In this document: in pieces, positions 18,221 to 26,500 of the stretch
Position numbering within the stretch: the first letter of the stretch is position 1
How the letters are laid out: each line of letters starts with the position of its first letter
From: DAOVQB01 sp023128935
GTDB lineage: Bacteria > Eisenbacteria > RBG-16-71-46 > CAIMUX01 > WJJG01
Length of the DNA stretch: 64,000 nucleotides
Assembly: GCA_030628905.1 (NCBI GenBank)
Contig: DAOVQB010000001.1
Span: 49,106-113,105 of the forward strand
Direction: 5' to 3'
The notes under the pieces: model-generated
Seen by the model: only the letters and a program-made list of their open reading frames with translations
Told to the model about the DNA's origin: nothing
Databases searched by the model: none
Made by a program: the position numbers and the translations under genes

Positions 18221-19444
18221 TCAGGATAGGTCCTGCGCCAAGGCCCTGAGATCAAAACTCTGGTCCAGCAGACGATCGCTGTGGGCTGAGACGTCGCGGC
18301 CCGCGGAGATCAGCTGCTTCAATGACTGAACGTTGCGCCTGTCGCCCAGTAGGATAGCGCCGATGATCTTGCCGTCGCGCAGTGTCAACCGCCGGTAGAG
18401 ACCGCTTGCGGGGTCCGCATCTCGCAGAACGACGAATTCATCAGCCGTGGCCGTCGCCTCTCCCAGGGAGGTGAGGTCAATGCCGGCGATCTTGAGGGTG
18501 GTAGCGGGTACGGTGCCGTTGTAGGTGGCACTGCCGTCAGTGACCATGTTTGCTGCGGCGACCTGGGCTTGTTGGATGGCAGCGGGGATGATGCCGTAGA
18601 TGACCCCCTCGAACTCAGTCGCATCGCCGGCTGCGTAGATGTCGGTGGCGCCGGTGCGCAGATGTTCATCCACCACTACGCCGCGATTAACTTCCAACCC
18701 GGCTTCCCGCGCCAACTCAAGGCGCGAGCGGATGCCGGCGGAGATCAGCACCAGTTCGCCATCCACCAAGGCCCCGTCCCTGAGCCGCACCCCCGTCGCA
18801 CGCTCATCGCCTAGAATGGCTTCGATTACAGCGCCGGTCAGGATGCGCATCCCTTGCGCTTGCAAGAGCGATTGTAGAACCTGCGCTCCCTCTGCGTCCA
18901 ATTGGCGCGGTAGTAGATGAGGGGCGAACTCGATCACCGTCACCTCCAGGCCGGCGGTGCGCAGCGCCCGTGCCGTCTCCAGCCCCAGCAGCCCCCCGCC
19001 GATGACCGCCGCGGTGGAAGAGTCTTGTGCGCGCTTTCTAATGGCCTGAGCATCGTCCAGCGTGCGCAGTACAAAAACACCAGCTTTGTCGGCCCCCGCG
19101 AAGGGCGGCACAAAGGGCCGGGCGCCGGTCGCGAGCAGCAACCGATCGTAACTGGCGCTGTTTCCGTCGGCCAACATCAAGCTGTGTTCGGCTGTATCCA
19201 ACGCGGCCACTTGCGCGCCCAAGTGAACCTGGATGCCTCTGGCTGCGTACCACTCCGGCGGCCGAAAGTAGAGCGCGCCCGTCTCGATCTGACCGGCGAT
19301 GAATTCCCACAAGCGGGGGCGCTGATAATATGGCTGAGGCTCTGCACCAAAGATGAGCACCTCGGCTGCCGGGTCGGCACGCACGATGCTTTGCGCCGCC
19401 GTTACGCCCGCGACGCCGTTGCCTATAATGATGTGTCTGCTCAT
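18221..19444 (-). CDS. FAD-dependent NAD(P)H oxidoreductase, rubredoxin/flavodiiron reductase type
   Basis: A 407-aa pyridine-nucleotide-disulfide family reductase. The N-terminal FAD fold reads IIIGNGVAGVTAAQS, the NAD(P) fold reads AAVIGGGLLGLETARAL, and the second FAD signature reads TDIYAAGDATEF. The C-terminal region is short and lacks redox cysteines, as in NADH:rubredoxin oxidoreductases and the NirB N-terminal domain. It overlaps the flavodiiron gene by four bases (ATGA). The pair, plus a rubredoxin remnant upstream, indicates that this enzyme passes electrons from NAD(P)H to the flavodiiron protein for O2 or NO reduction. Confidence 0.88.
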   Translation of the reverse strand: MSRHIIIGNGVAGVTAAQSIVRADPAAEVLIFGAEPQPYYQRPRLWEFIAGQIETGALYFRPPEWYAARGIQVHLGAQVAALDTAEHSLMLADGNSASYDRLLLATGARPFVPPFAGADKAGVFVLRTLDDAQAIRKRAQDSSTAAVIGGGLLGLETARALRTAGLEVTVIEFAPHLLPRQLDAEGAQVLQSLLQAQGMRILTGAVIEAILGDERATGVRLRDGALVDGELVLISAGIRSRLELAREAGLEVNRGVVVDEHLRTGATDIYAAGDATEFEGVIYGIIPAAIQQAQVAAANMVTDGSATYNGTVPATTLKIAGIDLTSLGEATATADEFVVLRDADPASGLYRRLTLRDGKIIGAILLGDRRNVQSLKQLISAGRDVSAHSDRLLDQSFDLRALAQDLS

Positions 19445-20628
19445 GGGTGCAAGTCCAGGGTGTTGTGTTTCTGTGCGATGGCGGTCGCCAACTTGTCCAG
19501 CGCCCCGAGATCTTGGTCTTTGGGGTACCCCTGAATCACAACCGGGTCCAACACCTCCGCCTTCAGGTTGGGGATCATGCCCGCGAGTTGCTGAACCATC
19601 TTGCCACCCCAGCCGTAGGACCCGATGATCGATACGAATTTCACCTTGGGCCGCAGGGCGTTCGCCAGGTAGGTCGCGTGGACGACGGCCGGATGCGCGC
19701 CGGTCAGGACGGTGGGCGATCCAATCACGATGGTGGCACAGTCCACCAGCGCCATGGCCAATTCACCAATGTCGGTGACGGCCAGGTTGAACAGTTTCAC
19801 CGTCACCCCTTTATCGACCAGGGCATCCAGCAGGTAGCGAACCATCTCGCGCGTGCTGCCGTGCATCGAGATGTAGGGCAACACGACGATGTTCTTTGGC
19901 TCGTCAAAAACCCAACTGCGGTACGCCTCCAGGATGAATTCGGGCCCATCGTACATCGGGCCGTGGCTGGGGGCGATGAGAGCGATTTCGTGCCTCTGGA
20001 CGTTCTCCAGATTCTTTTGGATGATCTTGCGAAACGGCATCATGATTTCGGCATAGTAGCGTTTGGCTGCTTCATAGGTCAGCCCTTGATCGGTGACGTA
20101 CAAGTCGGTGGTGGCCAGGTGAGAACCGAATAAGTCGCAGGGAAAGAGGATTTTGTCCTCCCGCAGGTAGGTTAGCATGGTTTCGGGCCAGTGCACCCAC
20201 GGCGCGTGGATGAACTCGAGGGTTTTATCGCCCAATGACAATGTTGCGCCATTGTCCACCTTGAGAATGCGATCTTCCGGGGCCAACCCCATGTCTACCA
20301 GCATCCCTTTGCACTTGGGCGTGCAGACAACTTGCGCCTCGCGGTGTCTGGCAAGAATCTGCGGCAGCGTGCCAGAATGGTCCTGCTCGGCGTGGTTGGC
20401 GATGACGTAGTCGATACGCTCCAGGTTCAGGTGGCGTAGACGCTCAAGCAGAACGTGTGACATAGTGGGATCAACGGTGTCTATCAGGGCGGTTTTTTCG
20501 CTTCCCTGGACCAGGTAGGCGTTGTAACTGGTGCCGTCGGGGAGTGGAGTCAGATCGTCAAACAGCCGACGATCCCAGTCAACGGCTCCGACCCAGTAGA
20601 GACGGTCCATAATCTTTCTCGGCTTCAT
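19441..20628 (-). CDS. Flavodiiron protein (FprA/ROO type)
   Basis: A cytoplasmic O2/NO reductase. The beta-lactamase-like half holds the diiron ligands H79-x-E81-x-D83-H84 (in NHAEQDH), a His in APWVHWPE, an Asp in PCDLFGSH and a His in APSHGP. The C-terminal half is a flavodoxin domain binding FMN (PYISMHGSTREM near residue 252, IGSPTVLTGAHP, IGSYGWGG). All expected iron ligands are visible, so it should be active. Length (395 aa) is normal, without a fused rubredoxin. A TGAGGAAC ribosome site precedes the ATG. It is second in the rubredoxin-relic / flavodiiron / reductase operon. Confidence 0.93.
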   Translation of the reverse strand: MKPRKIMDRLYWVGAVDWDRRLFDDLTPLPDGTSYNAYLVQGSEKTALIDTVDPTMSHVLLERLRHLNLERIDYVIANHAEQDHSGTLPQILARHREAQVVCTPKCKGMLVDMGLAPEDRILKVDNGATLSLGDKTLEFIHAPWVHWPETMLTYLREDKILFPCDLFGSHLATTDLYVTDQGLTYEAAKRYYAEIMMPFRKIIQKNLENVQRHEIALIAPSHGPMYDGPEFILEAYRSWVFDEPKNIVVLPYISMHGSTREMVRYLLDALVDKGVTVKLFNLAVTDIGELAMALVDCATIVIGSPTVLTGAHPAVVHATYLANALRPKVKFVSIIGSYGWGGKMVQQLAGMIPNLKAEVLDPVVIQGYPKDQDLGALDKLATAIAQKHNTLDLHP

Positions 20629-20637
20629 GATTGTTCC

Positions 20638-20923
20638 TCACTCTGTTTTCTCGAATATGTCCTTGCCGACGCCACATTCGGAACAAACCCAATCATCGGA
20701 TAGTTCCTGAAATGACGTAGCGAGGACGATACCGCGTGTCCTCGTGGCAAATGCCACGTTGATGACGTCGAAGCCCTCATCCACCTCGCTCAAGTGGAGA
20801 GTGACGGGCCGCCCGGCCCAATTGTGCCAGTAGGCCACGACGATTCGTTCGGGAGCGCATGGGCTCCGGTAACCAGGCCGAGGCTGCAAAGCAGACTGCA
20901 ACAAGCATGATGCATGATCGCAT
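20638..20923 (-). pseudogene. Chimeric relic: start of a GH18-like protein joined to the end of rubredoxin
   Basis: The 3' part encodes the second half of rubredoxin: [30 protein letters not shown] residues with the second CxxC knuckle. The first knuckle (CxxCG) is missing. In its place stands a GH18 chitinase-like start ([10 protein letters not shown], then FDVINVAFA). The only good start, ATG 20923 behind AGGAGAAA, encodes a signal-peptide-like sequence ([16 protein letters not shown]) but lies in a different frame from the GH18 part, so a frameshift is also present. In the GH18 frame only TTG starts exist (20904). A one-knuckle rubredoxin cannot hold a normal Fe(Cys)4 site. Its position just before the flavodiiron gene suggests it was once the electron carrier. 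Confidence 0.65.
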
Positions 20924-20970
20924 TGGGGTTTCTCCTGAAATCAGCTACCCCTCGGTGAGCAGCTCATTTC

Positions 20971-21960
20971 TCACGAGAACTCCACCCCGCACCTGTCGGC
21001 GATGCGCCGCGCCAGGACAAGAAAGTCCCTTTCGCAGTCGCGCACAGCCTGCATGTGCGCACCAATTGCGCGATCGGCAGGCTTCAGGTGAAACATCGGT
21101 TTGCGGGCCTCCATGGCGAGCGGCATCAGGCTGCGGTAATGCTTCAGCGTGGCTAGTTTCTGCTCATCCTGTTCCATGGCCGGCGCATCAGTTGCCCGGT
21201 CTCCAAGAACCGAGAACCGATACTCGCCGGGGATGCGATCCATCCAGCGCGAGTAGGCTTGTACCGGACGGTCGAGCCGCACCGCGTGCTGTAGCACGAC
21301 GTAGCCCGCGGGCTGCATCTCGCCCTTCGGTAGGTCCAACTCGGGTTCGGGGTTCTTGTCATAACGCTCTTGCCACTCCTCACGCCATTTGCGAAGCGTC
21401 GGGCCAAGGTTGCGAAGGCCCTGGAGGGAGAAGAGGTCGGGAGCCAAAGGAACCACCACGTGCTCGGCCGCGATGAGGGCAGCGCGGTTGATGGCGCCCA
21501 GGTTCGGGCCGACATCGATCAGGAGCAGATCCGCTTCGCGATCCATTACCGCCATAGCCATCAGACGGTGGAAGGCCGAAATGACGCGGAATGCGGCTAC
21601 CTGCCGGTCAAGGCAGTTCGGCCACTCGCGCGAGAGCCGATCCTCGAAGGTGGACAGCCCCAGATCGCCGATAACGAGCCCCAAGTCATCGGCGATGTCT
21701 TCCACATGAGGTAGAGAGACGTCTCCAGTTCCGTCGAGCATCGGCTGTACGGCCCCCAGCACGGTATCGGGATGCTTTCCGTCCGGCCATAGATCCTCCA
21801 GCCGTTCCTCCGCGAGGAACATGGAGCTGAGGTTGGCCTGAGGGTCCAGATCGGCTGCCAGGACCCGGACTCCACGGTTCGCGAACATCCATGCCAGGTG
21901 GTAGACGAGCGTGGTCTTGCCGACACCACCCTTATTATTGAACAAGGCGATGGTCGTCAT
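20971..21960 (-). CDS. ParA/MinD-family P-loop ATPase of a two-gene cassette
   Basis: A deviant-Walker ATPase of 329 residues. Motifs: NNKGGVGKTT (residues 8-17), the A' motif AADLDPQANLSS, and Walker B LLLIDVGPNLG. The rest follows the ParA layout, with VVVPLAPDLFSLQGL after Walker B. The C-terminal third (from about 215) is longer than in plain ParA and carries an Arg-rich helical end. There is no ParB or centromere-like repeat nearby, so plasmid or chromosome partition is unlikely. Its ATG overlaps the stop of the AlbA_2 gene (ATGA), so the two are translated as a unit. Confidence 0.85.
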   Translation of the reverse strand: MTTIALFNNKGGVGKTTLVYHLAWMFANRGVRVLAADLDPQANLSSMFLAEERLEDLWPDGKHPDTVLGAVQPMLDGTGDVSLPHVEDIADDLGLVIGDLGLSTFEDRLSREWPNCLDRQVAAFRVISAFHRLMAMAVMDREADLLLIDVGPNLGAINRAALIAAEHVVVPLAPDLFSLQGLRNLGPTLRKWREEWQERYDKNPEPELDLPKGEMQPAGYVVLQHAVRLDRPVQAYSRWMDRIPGEYRFSVLGDRATDAPAMEQDEQKLATLKHYRSLMPLAMEARKPMFHLKPADRAIGAHMQAVRDCERDFLVLARRIADRCGVEFS

Positions 21961-23138
21961 GGGTGCCTCCGGATGGTCGTGAGCACTGCCGTGTCCTGGA
22001 AATCGAACTCGGGGGGCGGATTGCCATTGTCTGCAAGAGCCTTTCTCGCCATTGGGATGCCCACACCGAAGCGTTGGATATACCCGAGCACGGCCAGGGC
22101 TTCAGCGACGAGGGGATTGCGGTAGTCCGTGACCCCTGTACCGAAGTTCTCCGGCGTAACCTGGCCGTATAACCCGCCGGGGCTGTGGATCTCCACTCGG
22201 TCGGAAAACCAGTAGACATGCACGGGCGCGTTGCTCGTCTCGTAGTTGCGGTGGACCAGGGCGTTGCGAACAAGTTGCTGCAATGCAACGGCCGCATAGT
22301 CTGGCTGCCGCTTCTCGCGCGCACCCGAAGTGATATCGGTCGCGACTGAGATGTTCAAATCGATAAGATCATCAAGCTGTCGCGCAACCTCGTTCAAGGG
22401 GCCAACAAGGCGCTTCTGATGCTTGATTGGATCAGCCAGCTCCGTACCGTCGATGCCAAGAAACTGGATATACGCACTTGGAATCCAGCGGAGAGGGTCT
22501 CTCCCCGCCACGAGCACGGCACCATAGCATGGTGTCTCGCCGGTGATGAGTCGAAGTGAGGCAAGCTGCTGCTTGACGTGCCAGTCGTTCGCTGTCAGGA
22601 CCTCTTCTGCGAATGCGGAGGGCAAATACTCCCGCTGTAGAAAATTGAGGTCGAGGTCGTCGAGCGTGGCGTCGAGGGCCCGCCGGCGATCGAAAGGAAG
22701 ATCCGCCGCGCGCCGTCGCTCGATGAGACGCCGCTCATTGTCGGGCGTTGCTTCACGCGTGCTCGGCCCCACACGTACCCAGCAACGACCCTGGTAGCGA
22801 ACAGGTGGGTCGCGCGAGGGGTCCACCTGGACAATCGCCACTTTGCAGCCATCGAGAACTCGCTGGTCGACTTCCATCGAGGGAATCGGGAGAATCCCAC
22901 TGTTGCGCATGTCAGCCAGAAGTTTCAGAAGGTCATCATCGATCTCGATGTTCGCACAGGTTCCGTCATTCTCGACGCCGACAAAGACAATGCCCGGTTT
23001 GCCATCACCGGGAAGATCATTCGCGAACGCACAAATCGCCTTGCGGATAGCGCTGCGGTCCCCTGCAGTCCGCTTCCGCTCAGCACTTGGCGATTCCAGG
23101 TCCTTCAACAGATCGAGAAGTCGGGCATCGTCAAGCAT
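21957..23138 (-). CDS. AlbA_2 (Schlafen-like) / GHKL-type ATP-binding protein
   Basis: A 393-aa protein of the RecG-like helper family. The N-terminal AlbA_2 domain (about 12-150) shows CAFANDLPGDGKPGIVFVGV, then VQVDPS and a YQGRCWVRVG segment. The C-terminal HATPase_c_4 region (about 270-390) shows QQLVRNALVHRNYE, a FSDRVEIHSPGGL element and FGTGVTDYRNPLVAE. AlbA_2/Schlafen domains can act as RNases or nucleic-acid binders; the GHKL part likely binds ATP. A strong AGGAGGGAG site lies seven bases before the ATG. It is first in the cassette with the ParA ATPase. Role in defence or regulation is inferred from this pairing, not shown. Confidence 0.82.
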   Translation of the reverse strand: MLDDARLLDLLKDLESPSAERKRTAGDRSAIRKAICAFANDLPGDGKPGIVFVGVENDGTCANIEIDDDLLKLLADMRNSGILPIPSMEVDQRVLDGCKVAIVQVDPSRDPPVRYQGRCWVRVGPSTREATPDNERRLIERRRAADLPFDRRRALDATLDDLDLNFLQREYLPSAFAEEVLTANDWHVKQQLASLRLITGETPCYGAVLVAGRDPLRWIPSAYIQFLGIDGTELADPIKHQKRLVGPLNEVARQLDDLIDLNISVATDITSGAREKRQPDYAAVALQQLVRNALVHRNYETSNAPVHVYWFSDRVEIHSPGGLYGQVTPENFGTGVTDYRNPLVAEALAVLGYIQRFGVGIPMARKALADNGNPPPEFDFQDTAVLTTIRRHP

Positions 23139-23526
23139 GGCTGGTCTCCCTCCTTGCAGCGCTAGTCATCTTAGTGGCCCTCCGTGTTCAAGGCTAGTGG
23201 TAGGACCACCCCGGACAGCCTAGTGCGGTGTGTCATGCCTTGAATCATCCAGCGCTCCCCAGGTATTTTCCAGCCAAATGGTGTGATCCGTAACTATTTG
23301 GAAATACAGGGATTACCTCGCATCCTGTGTATTGGATCGGCTGGGAATTGGCTAGGCTGTACCGATTCGGAGCCAAACGAACCAATCAAGCGATCTGTGT
23401 TCTTCGCCGGTTGTCATCACAAGGGTTCCCCCACAGCTCGACCTCAGCCCTACAGCGCCACCAGTCGCTCTCCGTGGCACGCCAACCACGCCTTGAGGGC
23501 CGTGAGTGGCTCGCAGGGCGCGGTTT
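23139..23526. other. Intergenic stretch upstream of the AlbA_2/ParA cassette
   Basis: About 390 bases between the end of the C25 protease gene and the cassette start. It must carry the cassette promoter. I see no clear promoter hexamers, terminator or reading frame with family features. Confidence 0.4.
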
Positions 23527-26500
23527 TCAGCGCAGAAACAGCATGCGTTGGCACTGTTGCCGGCCGTCGGCTTCCAGCACATAGAAATAGACACCGCTGC
23601 CCACATGGCGGGCGCCAGCATCGCGGCCGTTCCAGCTACACAGGTGTTGCCCGCGCGGCATGGGGCCGTGGATCAATGTGCGCAGGAGACGTCCATTGGC
23701 ATCGAAAACCTGCAGGCGTACGTTCGACGGTCTGGGTAGGTCGAATCGGATGCGTGCACAGGCATCTTCTGTGCCGAATGGGTTTGGACTGCTCTGGTGC
23801 AGCGCCAGGCAGGTAGGTAGCGCGGATGTGTCCCCAACCCCGGCAGCGCCGGGCGTGGAAGTGAAGACTTGTACATCATCGATGTACCAGCCATCTCCGA
23901 AGGCGGCATAGTCGCTCCCGAAACGGAAGCGTAGTTGCACCGTGCCCGTTACGCCCTCGATTGAGAAGCAGGCTTCCTGCCAGTCGAATGTGCCAGAGTA
24001 GAACGGCAACTCGGATGGGAAGGGCCCCGGCCCCTGCGGACGGTTGCGCACGAGGTTCGGATAACCGCCGACCGGTGAGATGTGTGTCCAGTCGCCGCCA
24101 TCCACGGATATCTCGATTAGGCCTCCGTCATAGCCATAGGGTGGATACCAGGCACTGTCCTCCGCGTCCATCCAGTGCCAGAAGGTCAATTCGCTGTTGC
24201 CCGCGAGCGGGAAGGGTTCGCTCACCAGGGCGCCGTCGGCGAAGGGCTCGTAATCACCGCCACTGTCATCGCCGAATTTCCAGGCCCAGTTGCCGCCCGG
24301 TGTATGGTTCTCCTCCTCTGACAGATGCCATTGGTCCACGAAATCCTCCGTGACCACGTAGTGCGTCCAGGCGCCGGTCCCGCCTTCCATATCATCCGTG
24401 AAGAGCACTGGAAGAATCCAGAAGGCATAGATCTCCTCCGGCGGGTTGGGAGGATCGGTTGAGGCATTGCCGCCCACGTCGCGACCGCTGAGGTAGTAGT
24501 GGACCAAGGTGGTGTAGGGCTGGCCGGGAATGGAAGCCTTGTAGATGTTATCCCCCTGCTCCTCCAGCGGAATCGTCATCCATCCGCTGCCATTTGCGTT
24601 GTAGATCAGTGAGAGCTCTTCGAAATCTGAGTATTCAATGACGGTGGAGTAGATGTCATAGGGCCCTTGTGTGTCGGGGGTACTCGGGTAGTCAGTCGTT
24701 GCGCTGAAGGTTGGCGGCAGGGTGTCCTGGAGTGCGAAATTGATATTCGTCGCTTGCTCTTCGGCGATGACAACCGCCCAGGCTGTGTCAGGGGCGAAGC
24801 TGGGATGCCGCGCGACTACCGTGTAGGTTCCCACCAGGACGCCGCCGCTATAGATCCCGTTCGAAGCGGCCGTCAACTGCTCACCGCTTTCAAGAAGATG
24901 GACAGTGGCCTGCCCCAAAGGAGTGCCACCGTTGGTATCGTTGGTGATCATCCCGGCGAGAGTTCCTCTCGGCTGGCAGGTGAGTGTGAGGAACTTGATG
25001 GCCCGTCCGCTTTGGATGAGTCTCCCGCCTGCGTTGTAGTAACCATAGTAGCTGTACATCAAGCCGTCGGTTTGATCTCCATTCTCGATTCCGACCGTAC
25101 AGTAGTGCTGGATATGGTCGCTGTTGTTGAAGGTATCGTACTGGAAGAGGATGACGCCGTCACCGGTAGGAGTTGGGTAGTGGATCGGATCGTAGAGGAT
25201 AGCCTCGAAATTCTGAACGGTGTTGCCTAGACGGTTTTTCACGCGGGCCCATTGAACAATGTAGCGGTGGTTGTCGGCGTCAAACCAATGATAGACCGTG
25301 TTGCTTCCGGAGGGATAGAGATCGTCCCACATGGGTGCGATCATGTAGTTGGGTGCACCGGCTGCCGGGATGTTCCAATTGCGGCGATTGGTCAAGTATG
25401 TTGAGCCCATGGCCATCCATCCATTCGAGCAGATCGTGGCGCGCGTGAATGTCTCGCCGTAGTAAGTGAATGGGAACGGCAGATCGATCGTCTCTGATTT
25501 TTCGTCTGTCATCGCCAGGGAGCTCCCGCTGCCCCCGTGGTTGGGATCGAGCTCGATCCATTCATAGGTGGGTGCTTGAGGGAAGGCGAGATCGGTATCG
25601 TCGAAGGCATAGTAGCCATAGGCGTCCGCTCCTGTCGGATCGTCCGCGTTTGGAGTGCCGATAGGCAAGGCCAAGTGGACCGTGTCCGTGAGCCCGCTGG
25701 AGAACTGCAGGGCGAGCACCATGGGAGCGATATGGCCGTTATAGCAGTAATTGGAAACAGTCAGGCCGAAGCGGTCTGCCGTGTTTTCCCCCACTGAATC
25801 CGCAGGGATTATCCCAAAGGATCCGTATCCATCGTCGACCGTCACCCACGGACTTTCGGAAATCAGGGCTCCGGTAACGCTGCTGGCTCCCGCACCGCCG
25901 AGGTTCAGGATCCGCACACTGATCTCCCCAGTCTCTCCCGGATCGATAGTGTCGCCAAAGCCCCATAGAGTAACGCCGTCGCAAGCGAAGTCGGCCGAAA
26001 CAACTTGGATTTCGAGGAGTGCATGCCAGCTATCAGCCCCCGACTGCAGCTCCAGTCCCAAACGGATCAGGTGGCCATGTGGCGCGGCCGGGTCGATATG
26101 AATGTCGAAATCATCCTCGCTCCAGGCCGTTTCGCCACTGGGGATGTCACCGAAGGCTTCGGTGGCGTCGAGAATCGTGGTGTAGGGGTCGCCCGCAGCG
26201 GTGAGGGTGCCGGTTACTTCCGTGGCGACTTGAGTGCCGAAGTTCTCGACCAGCACCGGGATCTCAATCGTCTCGCCTGGATTGGGCACGTGGTCGCGGT
26301 TCCCGTTGCTGGATCCGAGCGTGTCATCGTCGATCAGATGTGTGTTGTAGGCGACATGTCTTTCGTGCTGCGTCACATTGATGGCTGCCAGATAGGGGTG
26401 GTGATCATGCTTGGTCACAGTGAGCTTCATCTCGCCCTCGGAGGGCGTGGTGACTGGCAGCTCGATAGAGCCGTCGGCGCAGGTGTATCCTCCCACGTGC

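Noticed and set aside
20971..21960. Plasmid partition locus
   Set aside because: The ATPase is ParA-like but there is no ParB, centromere repeat, replication gene or plasmid feature; its partner is an AlbA_2 protein.
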